A stretch of DNA of 64,000 nucleotides from Paludibacterium yongneupense DSM 18731 (GTDB taxonomy: Bacteria; Pseudomonadota; Gammaproteobacteria; Burkholderiales; Chromobacteriaceae). Below the pieces are notes generated by a model. That model saw only the letters and a program-made list of their open reading frames with translations, was not told the DNA's origin and searched no databases. Below are positions 55,645 through 64,000 of the stretch, in pieces; the first letter of the stretch is position 1, and each line of letters opens with the position of its first letter. The position numbers and the translations under genes were made by a program. The DNA is taken from contig NZ_AUGZ01000005.1 in NCBI RefSeq assembly GCF_000422925.1, positions 310,001 through 374,000 of the forward strand, given 5' to 3'.

Positions 55645-57069
55645 ATGATAGACATCGCCGCGATAGAACTGGCACGCATCCAGTTCGCCTTCACTGTTTC
55701 GTTTCACATCATTTTTCCGGCCACGACGATAGGACTGGCCACGTTCATCGCCGTACTGGAGGGCTTATGGCTGAAGACGCGACGCGAGGTGTATTACACG
55801 CTCTGCCGCTTCTGGTCGCGGGCGTTTGCCTTGTGCTTCGCGATAGGTGTCGTCTCCGGCATCGTCATGAGCTATCAGTTCGGCACCAACTGGAGCGTAT
55901 TTTCGAATTTCGCCGGCAGCATCACCGGCCCGCTATTGACCTACGAAGTGCTGACGGCCTTTTTCCTCGAAGCCGGCTTTCTCGGCATCATGCTGTTCGG
56001 ATGGAACAAGGTCGGCCCCCGCGCCCACTTCGCGGCCACCGTCGCGGTCGCGACGGGTACGCTGATCTCCATGTTCTGGATTCTCGCCTCCAACAGCTGG
56101 ATGCAGACCCCGGCCGGCTACCGCATCGTAGATGGACGCGTAATGCCGGTGGATTGGATGGCCATCGTATTCAACCCCTCATTCCCCTACCGCTTCATGC
56201 ACATGGCGCTGGCCGTGTTTGCCGTGTCCATGCTGCTCGTTAGCGCAACATCCGCCTGGCATCTTTTGAGAAATCGCGACAATGGCGCGATGCGCACGTC
56301 TCTGGTGATGGCCCTCGGCTGCCTTCTCGTGGTGACGCCGCTGCAAGCCCTGGTCGGCGACGCTCACGGCTTGAATACCTTGAAATACCAGCCGGCCAAA
56401 CTGGCGGCAATCGAAGGACTGTGGGACGTCCACCCCGAAGGCACGCCGCTGAACCTGTTTGGCCTGCCCGACATGGAGGCCGAGACCACCCGCTATTCGC
56501 TGGGGATTCCGCATCTTGGCAGTCTGATCCTGACCCATAGCTGGACAGGGGCCGTGCCGAATATGAAACGTTTCCCGAAGCAGGACCGCCCCGATTCGCG
56601 CATCGTGTTCTGGAGCTTCCGCATCATGGTCGGACTCGGCATGTTGATGATCGTGCTCGCAGTGACGGGAGCTTGGCTGCACCGCCGGGGCCGCTTGCAG
56701 CGAGCGATCGGATTCTTGCGCTTTGCGGTCGCGATGGGACCGGCCGGCTATGTTTCGCTGCTGGCCGGCTGGATCACAAGCGAAGTCGGACGCCAGCCAT
56801 GGGTGGTCTATGGTCTGCTGCGGACCTCGCAAGCCGCGTCTCCGGTCACCCGTCAGCAAGTCGGCCTCTCCCTGCTGATCTTCGTGACCCTTTACACCCT
56901 CGTCTTTGGCACCGGCCTCTTCTATCTGTTCAAGATACTGCGCACGGGACCGGAACCGGCGCCGGCCCTCCCGCTATGGAACGACGCCGCCGCACGGCCA
57001 TCCGGTCGCCATCCGCTGCAGGGCGCCAGCCTCGAACACAGCAGCCGTCAAGGAGACAACCATGCTTGA
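55645..57069 (+). CDS. cioA: Cytochrome bd-type (cyanide-insensitive) quinol oxidase subunit I
   Basis: A 474-residue membrane subunit of a bd-type oxidase. The heme b595 ligand is His21 (ARIQFAFTVSFHIIFPATTI), heme b558 ligands lie in FPYRFMHMALAVFAVSM and in GWITSEVGRQPWVVYG, and the quinol-loop region (GLPDMEAETTRY) is short, as in the CIO subgroup rather than E. coli CydA. The enzyme reduces oxygen with high affinity without pumping protons. It overlaps cioB by 8 bases. Confidence 0.94.
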   Translation: MIDIAAIELARIQFAFTVSFHIIFPATTIGLATFIAVLEGLWLKTRREVYYTLCRFWSRAFALCFAIGVVSGIVMSYQFGTNWSVFSNFAGSITGPLLTYEVLTAFFLEAGFLGIMLFGWNKVGPRAHFAATVAVATGTLISMFWILASNSWMQTPAGYRIVDGRVMPVDWMAIVFNPSFPYRFMHMALAVFAVSMLLVSATSAWHLLRNRDNGAMRTSLVMALGCLLVVTPLQALVGDAHGLNTLKYQPAKLAAIEGLWDVHPEGTPLNLFGLPDMEAETTRYSLGIPHLGSLILTHSWTGAVPNMKRFPKQDRPDSRIVFWSFRIMVGLGMLMIVLAVTGAWLHRRGRLQRAIGFLRFAVAMGPAGYVSLLAGWITSEVGRQPWVVYGLLRTSQAASPVTRQQVGLSLLIFVTLYTLVFGTGLFYLFKILRTGPEPAPALPLWNDAAARPSGRHPLQGASLEHSSRQGDNHA

Positions 57070-58063
57070 CCTCGCATTGATCTGGGCGCTCATCATCGCT
57101 CTCGGTGTCTTGATTTACGTGATACTCGATGGTTTCGATCTGGGTATCGGCATAGTGTTTGCTTTCTTCCCGCACGATGAAGACCGGCAGGTCATGATGA
57201 ATACCGTCGCTCCGGTTTGGGACGGCAACGAAACCTGGATGGTGCTCGGCGGCGCCGGACTGTTCGCGGCGTTTCCCGTGGTCTACTCCGCCGTCTTGTC
57301 GGCCCTGTACCTGCCGCTCGTGCTGATGCTGGTCGGACTGGTGCTGCGCGGCGTCGCGTTCGAAATCAGGGGCAAGTCGCAGCGCACGCGGCCGGTATGG
57401 GATCTGGCCTTCATGACGGGCTCGGCGATGGCCACCTTCTTCCAGGGCGTCGGACTGGGCGCCTTCATTCAGGGCATTGCGGTGGTAAACCGCGAATTCG
57501 CCGGCAACGGTTTCGACTGCTTCACCGCTTTCAGCCTGTTCACAGGAGCCGGCCTGATGGCAACGTATGCCATGCTCGGGTGCGGATGGCTGATCATCAA
57601 AACGGATGGGCAACTACAGCGCAGAATGTTCCGGCTCATGCCAGCACTGACCATCGCACTGCTGGCCGCGATGGCCGTGATCAGCGTGTGGACGCCTCTG
57701 TCGCAGCCTGCCATCGCCAGCCGCTGGTTCGGGCCGGCGCTGAGCATGCTGTGGCCGGTTCCGCTGGCGGTTCTGGCGTGCGCACGCGGCATTCTGCAAG
57801 CGGTCAAGACCGGCAATGAAACCCGGCCCTATCTGCTGACGCTCGCCTTGATCGCACTCGGCTATCTCGGCTTTCTGATCAGCATCTGGCCCAATCTGAT
57901 CCCCCCCGGTGTCAGCCTGTGGGCGGCTGCGGCACCGGAGAGCAGTTTGAAATTCACCCTGATCGGGGTCGTCGCCATCCTGCCCGTCATTCTGTTCTAC
58001 ACCGGCTACTCTTACTGGGTGTTCCGCGGCAAGGTCCGTCCGCATGACGAGGGGTATCACTGA
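57062..58063 (+). CDS. cioB: Cytochrome bd-type quinol oxidase subunit II
   Basis: A 333-residue membrane subunit with eight helices. WALIIALGVLIYVILDGFDL and APVWDGNETWMVLGGAGLFA are the signature opening of CydB/CioB, and ALYLPLVLMLVGLVLRGVAF follows. It pairs with CioA. The ATG at 57062 lies within the end of cioA; longer upstream frames are cioA sequence. Its stop overlaps the next start by one base (TGATG). Confidence 0.94.
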   Translation: MLDLALIWALIIALGVLIYVILDGFDLGIGIVFAFFPHDEDRQVMMNTVAPVWDGNETWMVLGGAGLFAAFPVVYSAVLSALYLPLVLMLVGLVLRGVAFEIRGKSQRTRPVWDLAFMTGSAMATFFQGVGLGAFIQGIAVVNREFAGNGFDCFTAFSLFTGAGLMATYAMLGCGWLIIKTDGQLQRRMFRLMPALTIALLAAMAVISVWTPLSQPAIASRWFGPALSMLWPVPLAVLACARGILQAVKTGNETRPYLLTLALIALGYLGFLISIWPNLIPPGVSLWAAAAPESSLKFTLIGVVAILPVILFYTGYSYWVFRGKVRPHDEGYH

Positions 58064-58197
58064 TGCCCGGGCCGAAGACAGGGCGACCCGGCATCCGCGC
58101 CCAAGCCGTCTGGTTTGCCGGCTACTGGCTGGGTGGCGTCATCGGCATGGGCATCGTGACCGGCCTGCTTGAAACGGGGATGAGGCTGCTGCGCTAG
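58063..58197 (+). CDS. DUF2474-type small membrane protein of the CIO operon
   Basis: A 44-residue protein with one helix: WFAGYWLGGVIGMGIVTGLL. It starts with the ATG that overlaps the cioB stop and ends at TAG 58197. Small one-helix proteins of this kind follow cioAB in many bacteria and play the part of CydX in stabilising the oxidase. Too short for routine gene finders, but its position, coupling and hydrophobic pattern are convincing. Confidence 0.8.
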   Translation: MPGPKTGRPGIRAQAVWFAGYWLGGVIGMGIVTGLLETGMRLLR

Positions 58198-58207
58198 TCG
58201 CACATTT

Positions 58208-58224
58208 GCCGGCCTGCGGCCGGC
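58208..58224 (+). terminator. Stem-loop after the cio operon
   Basis: GCCGGCC (58208-58214), a TGC loop, GGCCGGC (58218-58224). A very stable GC stem 11 bases after the DUF2474 stop; no T tract, so termination is probable rather than certain. The following 300 bases to 58525 hold no recognisable gene. Confidence 0.45.
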
Positions 58225-58525
58225 GACGGGCTCTTTCCCGGCGCCCCCGACAGCACGCATCGCAGAAGGATGGGCAAGGACAAAGGGGCGACGGCCCCTT
58301 TGCTCGTTCCCGGTCCGGACAAGCCCTGCCCCGATCAGTCCGATTTCGCCCTTCCTGCCCGTTCAGTGCGTTTCCCGCGGGGCAACCGATGCGCGTATCC
58401 GGCAGATTCCGGTTTTTCATGCCGCAACCGTGCCATCCGTACGATAGCGGACAGACGACGTTTCCCGCGATCGCTATGTTCAACGTGCAAAACCATCGAC
58501 CCACCCCCGCACCAGGAGATACCGC

Positions 58526-58960
58526 ATGAGTGAGAAAACCGCCAGCGTTCATTGGGAAGGCCAGGGCAAACACGGCCAGGGCAAGATCAGCACCGAAACC
58601 GGTGCTTTGAAGGACTACCCGTACGGCTTTGCCAGCCGTTTCGGGGAAGACAGGCGCGGCACCAATCCCGAGGAAATTCTGGGCGCCGCCCATGCAGCCT
58701 GCTTCACGATGGCATTCTCGTTCGCCTGCGACCAGGCCGGGTTGGCAACGACCACAATCGAGACCACGGCGAACGTTCGCCTGTCCAGACAGGGTGACGG
58801 GTTTGTCATCGACCACATCGCACTGATCATGCAGGCTACCGTTCCCGGCATCAATGAAACGACCTTTCAGGAAATTGCCAGCACGGCGAAACGCGACTGT
58901 CCGTTATCGAGAGCGTTGGCCGGCGTTACCGAGATATCCTTGCTGGCGACGTTGAAGTAG
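58526..58960 (+). CDS. osmC: OsmC-type organic hydroperoxide reductase
   Basis: A 144-residue peroxidase. The two redox cysteines are Cys59 (AAHAACFTMAFSFACDQAG) and Cys125 (AKRDCPLSRAL), spaced as in OsmC/Ohr; the N-terminal SVHWEGQGKHGQGKISTETG and PYGFASRFGEDRRGTNPEEI place it in the OsmC rather than the Ohr subgroup. It reduces organic hydroperoxides and is usually induced by osmotic or stationary-phase stress. Promoter region upstream contains no gene. Confidence 0.92.
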   Translation: MSEKTASVHWEGQGKHGQGKISTETGALKDYPYGFASRFGEDRRGTNPEEILGAAHAACFTMAFSFACDQAGLATTTIETTANVRLSRQGDGFVIDHIALIMQATVPGINETTFQEIASTAKRDCPLSRALAGVTEISLLATLK

Positions 58961-59112
58961 CGCCGTCGAAGCCATGGACACACGGCCGAGGCGCGAGCGG
59001 CCCGTCCGGGTGATTTCTCTCCCGACGCGCAGGCCCGGGAGAAAAACCGGTCCGGGGGCGAAGAAACGCCACAGAGCGGCCCCTCGCAGGCCCTTATCAC
59101 GAGGAGTTAACC

Positions 59113-59574
59113 ATGAACCGTTTTCAAATCGTCCCCCCCGCCGCGATGCGGCGTATCGCGCTCTGTGCGCTGGCACTGTCTGCACTTTCGACGCTGGCAA
59201 GCGCCGACGAGCTGAAGTTCAGGCTCTCTGGCGCGATGGAGGTCCCCCCGGTCACAACGATAGCGACGGGCAATGCAGACATCACTGTCAATAAAGACAT
59301 GACGGTCAGTGGCCACATCGCGACGTCCGGGATTAGCGGCACGATGGCGCACATCCATCGCGGCAAGGCCGGCTCGAACGGGCCTGTGATCGTGACGCTG
59401 ACGAAGAGTGGCGACGACGGCTGGATGGTACCGACAGGCACCAAACTTGACGAGGCCGACTTCAAGGCCTTCATGGCCGATGGCCTCTATGTCAATGTGC
59501 ATAGCGCAGAAAACAAAGGCGGAGAGATTCGCGGGCAGTTGATGCCCAGCATGCCGATGATGAACAGCCAGTAA
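59113..59574 (+). CDS. Exported CHRD-domain protein
   Basis: A 153-residue secreted protein. Signal peptide to about residue 31 (LALSALSTLASA). Residues 33-145 are a CHRD domain (LKFRLSGAMEVPPVTTIATG, MAHIHRGKAGSNGPVIVTL, YVNVHSAENKGGEIRGQL), named for chordin; in bacteria its role is not defined, possibly metal or ligand binding. The histidines in AHIHRG and NVHSAEN are conserved. GAGGAG precedes the ATG. Short methionine-rich tail. Stand-alone gene. Confidence 0.85.
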   Translation: MNRFQIVPPAAMRRIALCALALSALSTLASADELKFRLSGAMEVPPVTTIATGNADITVNKDMTVSGHIATSGISGTMAHIHRGKAGSNGPVIVTLTKSGDDGWMVPTGTKLDEADFKAFMADGLYVNVHSAENKGGEIRGQLMPSMPMMNSQ

Positions 59575-60034
59575 GGCGCGCGCGCGGGGCCGCCCCATCC
59601 AGGCCGGACAGGCAGCCCCGCCACGCAGAATTGGCACGCCAATGGAACCCCATATCCAGAACGGGCACTGCCTCTTTGCCTGTGAACGGTGTCCGTAGCC
59701 CCCCCGCACAGCCCTGACGATCTTTCCGTTGCGATACCCGCTCTTCTTGGCTACAGTTCCCCGGGTAAGGCGTCATGATCTCCGGGGCGAGTATGACCGG
59801 CATGTCCGCTCATCGTCGGTTCGACCTGGCCGCATCTAGATTCGGGTACCGACTAGAAGCGGCTTTTCGGAACGGTCGGTCCCGGACCGACTATGGTCCG
59901 GGCAGGCGAGGTCGGCGCCGGAAGGTGTTCAAACCCTTCAGCGGTAACGATGAAGACGCCCTGCGCGCGCTCTTCTCGCCCTGTCATCCTTACGGCTCCG
60001 TGAGAGCTGAAACCCAACGATTGCGAGGACGGCC
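59575..60034. other. Intergenic region between CHRD gene and yghU
   Basis: About 460 bases with no gene I can support. Its notable feature is the pair of nested palindromes at 59875-59902. A GCGAGGACGGCC sequence before the start of yghU serves as the ribosome site region. Confidence 0.4.
59875..59902. promoter_or_regulatory. Two interlocking palindromes upstream of yghU
   Basis: GTCGGTCC-C-GGACCGAC (59875-59891) overlaps CCCGGACC-GACTAT-GGTCCGGG (59881-59902). The shared central segment can pair in either direction, so they are alternative hairpins in RNA or two overlapping protein sites in DNA. They lie about 130-160 bases before yghU. TetR-type operators often look like the first. The factor is unknown. 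Confidence 0.5.
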
Positions 60035-60913
60035 ATGACCGATGCAAACGACTATACGCCTCCGAAGGTGTGGACCTGGACAAAACCCTGCGGCGGCGCT
60101 TTTGCAAACATCAATCGCCCCGTCGCCGGCCCGACTCACGAAAAGGAACTACCGGTCGGCAGACATCCCTTGCAACTGTATTCGCTGGCAACGCCGAACG
60201 GCGTGAAGGTGACGATTCTGCTTGAGGAGCTGCTCGCGCTGGGTCACGCCGGAGCCGAATACGATGCCTGGCCCATCAGGATCGCCGAAGGTGACCAGTT
60301 CGGTTCGGGATTCGTCGGCGTCAACCCGAACTCCAAGATCCCGGCATTGCTGGACCGGAGTGCACCCACGCCAATCCGCGTGTTTGAATCAGGCTCGATT
60401 CTGCTCTACCTGGCCGAGAAATTCGGCGCTTTTCTTCCCAAGGATATCGCGGCCCGCACAGAGACGCTGAACTGGCTGTTCTGGCAAATGGGGAGCGCCC
60501 CCTATCTGGGCGGCGGGTTCGGCCATTTCTACGCCTACGCCCCCACCAAGATCGAATACGCAATCGACCGATTCGCGATGGAGGTGAAGCGGCAGCTCGA
60601 CGTACTCGATCGGCGCCTGGCCGACAGCGAATACCTCGCAGGGGAAGCCTATACGATAGCGGACATCGCCGTATTCCCCTGGTACGGCGGGCTCGTAAAG
60701 GGCTGGACCTACGGTGCAGCAGAGTTCCTGAGCGCCGCCGAATACCGGCATATCCACCGTTGGGCCGACCTCATTCTTGAGCGCCCGGCCGTGAAACGGG
60801 GGCGCATGGTGAACTGCACATGGGGCGATCCGTCCCAACAGCTCCACGAACGTCACAACGCCAGTGATTTCGACATTCGGACACAAGACAAGATCGCTCG
60901 GGCACCGTCTTGA
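60035..60913 (+). CDS. yghU: GSH-dependent disulfide-bond oxidoreductase, YghU type
   Basis: A 292-residue member of the Nu-class glutathione transferases. A thioredoxin-fold domain (about 45-130: PLQLYSLATPNGVKVTILLE, VNPNSKIPALLDR, IRVFESGSILLYLAEKFG with the ESGS glutathione site) is joined to an all-helical domain (about 140-275: WLFWQMGSAPYLGGGFGHFY, YTIADIAVFPWYGGLV). The long N-terminal extension PPKVWTWTKPCGGAFANINRPVAG (in part) matches E. coli YghU, which reduces disulfides with glutathione. Single gene. Confidence 0.92.
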   Translation: MTDANDYTPPKVWTWTKPCGGAFANINRPVAGPTHEKELPVGRHPLQLYSLATPNGVKVTILLEELLALGHAGAEYDAWPIRIAEGDQFGSGFVGVNPNSKIPALLDRSAPTPIRVFESGSILLYLAEKFGAFLPKDIAARTETLNWLFWQMGSAPYLGGGFGHFYAYAPTKIEYAIDRFAMEVKRQLDVLDRRLADSEYLAGEAYTIADIAVFPWYGGLVKGWTYGAAEFLSAAEYRHIHRWADLILERPAVKRGRMVNCTWGDPSQQLHERHNASDFDIRTQDKIARAPS

Positions 60914-61483
60914 ACCTTACCCATCACGGCTCATCCGGCTGGCGAACATGCCCGGGAGATGCCGTCGCGACCCTGTCTTCCGCTGCGGCTGGCAGGGCTG
61001 CCGCCGGGCTCCCTCGCCGGAAACGGCCCGTCGTCGACAACGGCCGTGGCCATGTGCAACCGGCAGTGGGTTCAGGCTGCGCAGAACCTGGCGCAACGGT
61101 TCGGGATCGACGATGCCGCCTGAGAAAATCGGGTTAGCGCTCAGGCCGAATTCCAGAGCGAGTATCGAAACCGGGAGGTCAGGCTCGCACGCCGCCATCG
61201 CCACCGGCAACCTGAAATCAGGCGCGTCGTTCGGGCGTCCCTTGCGGTTTGAGCCCCGCGTGTTCAACGTATCCTAAAGCCGTTCCCGGCACCGAGTTTG
61301 ATGGAAGCGGCTTTGAGCGCTCCCCCATGGCTGTCCATGCCGCCTCGGCATGACGCTTGCACAAGGGAAGAAGGGGGGCATCCGGATGCAGGCAGGACGC
61401 AAACAGAAAGATTGTCGCGGCGGGGAAGAGTCTGTCATGGCCCAGGAGGAAACGCTAGCGAGGGCTCAGAAAAGTCAGGACGA
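60914..61483. other. Region without a confident gene after yghU
   Basis: 570 bases. One forward frame ending at a TGA near 61122 reads AVAMCNRQWVQAAQNLAQRF followed by GIDDAA, which looks like the end of a real protein, but its upstream part is not protein-like. On the opposite strand 60917-61267 also stays open (PDFRLPVAMAACEPDLPVSI). Neither has a ribosome site, and I cannot name a family. Probably a gene remnant. Confidence 0.3.
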
Positions 61484-62608
61484 TCACGAGGCCGAATGAT
61501 CGGCGTTAAGATAACCGGTGATATATTCCTGCGATACTTCGCCGCAATAACGTCCATCACCGTCGACCACTGGCATCCAGGTCAGATTGTGTTCGTACAA
61601 CCGCGATAACACGACCCGCAAATTGTCGCCTTCCAACGACGTCACCGCGATGGCCTGCAGGTAGTCCTTGCATGTGCCCTTTCCACTCTTCGCATCGCGA
61701 CGTTTTATGAAGCCGAGCGGCAGGCCGTTCGCATCGACAACGGTAAGATGCAGCAACTCGCTATCGTCCATTTCCGCGAAGGCAACGGCAACGGTGGACG
61801 ATAATGTTGCGGTCTGCGTCTTCTGCATCGCGGCGACCTGCCCCGCCTGTACAAGCAGCAACCGTTTGAGCGAACGATCCTGCCCGACAAAGCTGGCGAC
61901 GAACTCGTCGGCTGGCCGGGCCAGGATCTCGTCGGCGCTTGCACACTGGACGATGCGTCCCTGGCGAAATACGGCGACCATATCTCCCAACTTTATTGCC
62001 TCATCGATATCGTGGCTTACCAGGAGTACGGTTTTGCCCAATTGCTGCTGCATCAACAAGAATTCATCCTGAATTTGCTCGCGATTGATCGGATCGACCG
62101 CACCGAAAGGCTCATCCATCAACAGCACAGGCGCATCCGCCGCCAGGGCACGAATGACCCCAATACGTTGCTGCTGCCCGCCGGACATCTCGTGTGGATA
62201 ACGCTTGAGGAAACGATCGGCATCCAACGCCACCATTGCCATCAGCGAACGCGCGCGCTCCCGGCATTTTTTCTTGTCCCAGCCCAGCATGCGGGGGACG
62301 ATAGTAATGTTCTCCTCAATAGTCATATTCGGAAACAAGCCAACCTGCTGAATCACGTAGCCGAACTGACGACGCAGCGTGACACGATCTACCCCCGAAC
62401 TATCCATGCCATTGATGAACACCTTGCCCGAACTTGGTTCGATCAACCGGTTGATCATTTTCAGGGTAGTGGTCTTGCCGCAACCGGACGGCCCCAGCAA
62501 GACGCAGGTTTTTCCTTTAGGGACATGCAGGTTGACCTGGTCCACGGCATTGAACATCTTCCCGTCTTTCTGGGGAAATTGCTTGCACAAGTTCTGAAGT
62601 TCAATCAT
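61484..62608 (-). CDS. osmV: Glycine betaine/proline ABC transporter ATPase (OsmV/OpuCA type)
   Basis: A 374-residue ATPase of a compatible-solute importer. Walker A GPSGCGKTTT (about residue 38), signature MSGGQQQRIGVIRALA (about 142), Walker B PVLLMDEPFGAVD (about 160) and the His of the switch in LLVSHDIDEAIKLGD are intact. Residues 250-370 form two CBS-like repeats (LHLTVVDANGLPLGFIKRRD, LTWMPVVDGDGRYCGEVSQE) that sense ionic strength in OpuA-type systems. It overlaps the permease gene upstream by 4 bases. Confidence 0.92.
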   Translation of the reverse strand: MIELQNLCKQFPQKDGKMFNAVDQVNLHVPKGKTCVLLGPSGCGKTTTLKMINRLIEPSSGKVFINGMDSSGVDRVTLRRQFGYVIQQVGLFPNMTIEENITIVPRMLGWDKKKCRERARSLMAMVALDADRFLKRYPHEMSGGQQQRIGVIRALAADAPVLLMDEPFGAVDPINREQIQDEFLLMQQQLGKTVLLVSHDIDEAIKLGDMVAVFRQGRIVQCASADEILARPADEFVASFVGQDRSLKRLLLVQAGQVAAMQKTQTATLSSTVAVAFAEMDDSELLHLTVVDANGLPLGFIKRRDAKSGKGTCKDYLQAIAVTSLEGDNLRVVLSRLYEHNLTWMPVVDGDGRYCGEVSQEYITGYLNADHSAS

Positions 62609-63267
62609 TTGCGTATTCCTTTCGGTGTCAATACGCCCTGTAGCTGTAACAGCACCCAGTCCATGCCGATGGCCAGCAGGCTGACCATCACGGCACCGGT
62701 CAGCAGCATGCGAATATCGCTTTGGCTGATGCCATGAAGAATCAGGGTTCCGAGGCCACCGGCACCGATGATGGATGCGATAGCCATGACACTGATATTA
62801 AGGATCACGGCTGTGCGTATCCCGCTGAAGATCACGGGGACCGCCAATGGAAGCTCCACCCAACGCAAGCGTTGCCAGGAGCTCAGGCCAATGCCCAGCC
62901 CTGCCTCGCGCACGCCTGGGCTGATATCGGTCAGTGCGGTATAGGTACTTCGGACAATGGGCAGCAGGGAGTACAGAAACGCGGCGCTGATCGCCGGGAC
63001 AGCGCCAATACCCTGGCCAATCATCGAAAAAACGGGAATCATCAAACCGAACAAGGCGATGGCGGGAATCGTCAGCAATACCGTGGCGAACCCCAAGACT
63101 CCGGTCGCCAACGTTCGAAAGCGGATGATCATCATTCCCAGTGGTACGCCAATTAATACAGCCAGACCGACGGCTATGCCGACCAGCATCAGATGCTGGC
63201 GAGCCAACCCGAGGATATACGGCATATTGTGTCCAATGTAGCCCAGCACCTGCTTCAATGTCTCCAT
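62605..63267 (-). CDS. osmW: Glycine betaine/choline ABC transporter permease (OsmW/OpuCB type)
   Basis: A 220-residue inner-membrane permease of the BPD type. The ATPase-coupling EAA loop is in PGVREAGLGIGLSSWQRLRW and helices such as GIAVGLAVLIGVPLGMMIIR and ISVMAIASIIGAGGLGTLIL are typical of the OpuCB/YehW group. The ATG at 63267 is preceded by GAAAGGGCATATGG; an upstream extension to 63354 lies in the binding-protein gene. It overlaps the ATPase gene by 4 bases and lies 10 bases after the binding-protein stop. Confidence 0.9.
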   Translation of the reverse strand: METLKQVLGYIGHNMPYILGLARQHLMLVGIAVGLAVLIGVPLGMMIIRFRTLATGVLGFATVLLTIPAIALFGLMIPVFSMIGQGIGAVPAISAAFLYSLLPIVRSTYTALTDISPGVREAGLGIGLSSWQRLRWVELPLAVPVIFSGIRTAVILNISVMAIASIIGAGGLGTLILHGISQSDIRMLLTGAVMVSLLAIGMDWVLLQLQGVLTPKGIRK

Positions 63268-63277
63268 ATGCCCTTTC

Positions 63278-64000
63278 TCAAAGTAGACTGTGTGCACGCA
63301 AAAACTCGGTGGCAACCTCGGCGACAGGCCGATGGTCGATATCGACCTCGGCATTAAGCGCGATCATGGTTTCGTTATTGAATAGCGCAGCCAATGTATT
63401 CAACAGCCCCTTGAGTTGCGGATGAGCCAGCAGCACTTCGTTGCGAATCACGGGCGTGGCGGCGTAGATAGGGAAGTAGGCCAGATCATCCTTCAGTACC
63501 AGAAGCTTGAATCCCTTGACCCTGCCATCGGTGGTATACACCAGACCCGCATCGACAAACCCATCGCGGATGGCGTTGTAAACCAGACCGGAATCCATTT
63601 GTCTGATCTGCGAGCGGATCAACGGCAGTGTGTACAGCTTTTGCATCGGAACCAGGCCGTCGGTACGGCCGGCGAACTCCATGTCCATCCCGAGCTGCCA
63701 TGGGCTGGTCGCCTGTACCATGGACATTCGCCGCGCCAGATCTGAAATGGTACGAATGTTTTCTGCGCGCGCCCGTTCCGTTTTCATCGCCAGCGCGTAG
63801 GAATTATTGAGCGCAGAGGGATTCAGCCAGGTCAGACCACGTGGCAGATCCAGCCCCTTGACCGTTTCATACGCTTCTTTGTCCGTCATCCGCTTGCTGA
63901 TGCCGTCGTAGATTACCAGGGCCGTGCCGGTGTATTCCCAGACCAGATCAAGCTGCCGATTCAGCAAGGCGTTACGCATGATGACCGAGGCCAGATCGAT
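63278..64000 (-). CDS. osmX: Glycine betaine-type substrate-binding protein (5' end outside window)
   Basis: 240 C-terminal residues are visible, open to the right edge. The sequence (LDLVWEYTGTALVIYDGISK, GLTWLNPSALNNSYALAMKT, DSGLVYNAIRDGFVDAGLVY) is that of the OpuAC/ProX-like binding domain of the OpuC/Osm systems, with aromatic and Asp residues that cage quaternary ammonium compounds. It is the first visible gene of the osmX-W-V leftward operon. The N-terminal lipobox or signal peptide lies outside the window. Confidence 0.88.
   Translation of the reverse strand: MDLASVIMRNALLNRQLDLVWEYTGTALVIYDGISKRMTDKEAYETVKGLDLPRGLTWLNPSALNNSYALAMKTERARAENIRTISDLARRMSMVQATSPWQLGMDMEFAGRTDGLVPMQKLYTLPLIRSQIRQMDSGLVYNAIRDGFVDAGLVYTTDGRVKGFKLLVLKDDLAYFPIYAATPVIRNEVLLAHPQLKGLLNTLAALFNNETMIALNAEVDIDHRPVAEVATEFLRAHSLL

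Overview
The window is GC-rich, gene-dense proteobacterial DNA with no rRNA, tRNA, prophage, CRISPR array or intact insertion sequence that I can support. Gene content fits a beta- or gammaproteobacterium: cytochrome bo3 oxidase, cyanide-insensitive bd-type oxidase, four-subunit E. coli-type fumarate reductase, an N-acetylglucosamine PTS operon, c-di-GMP enzymes and many small regulators. A chitin-associated member of the Neisseriales (Chromobacteriaceae type) is my best guess, but that is inference from gene repertoire, not from a marker gene.

Layout. 1-2.2 kb: start of a leftward cyoAB operon with a long AT-rich leader. 2.5-12 kb: accessory metabolism and regulation (methyltransferase, several GNAT acetyltransferases, a MocR regulator, a rhodanese, the ThrP-type permease, SMR and MFS efflux pumps, XRE and DauR-type regulators, RidA). 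13-16 kb: a degraded stretch and a PAS-GAF-GGDEF-EAL protein. 16.2-20.9 kb: a complete GlcNAc-6-P module (GntR regulator, NagA, SIS-type deaminase, NagE) with an operator-like array in front. 21-24.2 kb: a secreted glycosidase and CopC. 24.3-28 kb: a four-gene envelope cluster, an OmpA-like lipoprotein followed by three membrane proteins that each carry cytoplasmic-type zinc ribbons. 28.2-32.8 kb: a large hybrid histidine kinase that has lost two catalytic residues, preceded by an internally deleted receiver, and followed by two unknown membrane proteins. 32.8-36.5 kb: an orphan response regulator, a ClpP-fold protease and a soluble FIST chemoreceptor.

36.8-40.7 kb: a strong promoter and a roughly 630-nt structured leader in front of an unusual NRAMP-family transporter, then a 37-bp palindrome in front of a MarR-ArsN2-like fusion and an ArsN1-like acetyltransferase. 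40.7-47.3 kb: HflX, a GlxA/DJ-1 divergent pair, and a Fur-box-controlled siderophore receptor/PepSY pair. 47.4-52.2 kb: dcuB-frdABCD for fumarate respiration. 52.4-55.3 kb: isochorismatase-fold protein, a decayed LysR gene and a second MocR regulator. 55.6-58.2 kb: cioAB with its tiny DUF2474 partner. 58.5-60.9 kb: OsmC, CHRD and YghU-type stress genes. 61.5-64 kb: an OsmVWX-type compatible-solute ABC importer running off the right edge.

Respiratory genes (bo3, bd, fumarate reductase) give electron sinks at high, low and zero oxygen. The most promising less-described parts are the zinc-ribbon/OmpA cluster, the degenerate hybrid kinase with its truncated receiver, the structured leader of the NRAMP-like gene and the MarR-acetyltransferase pair behind a perfect palindrome. 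All functional assignments come from reading the sequence; no database search was run.
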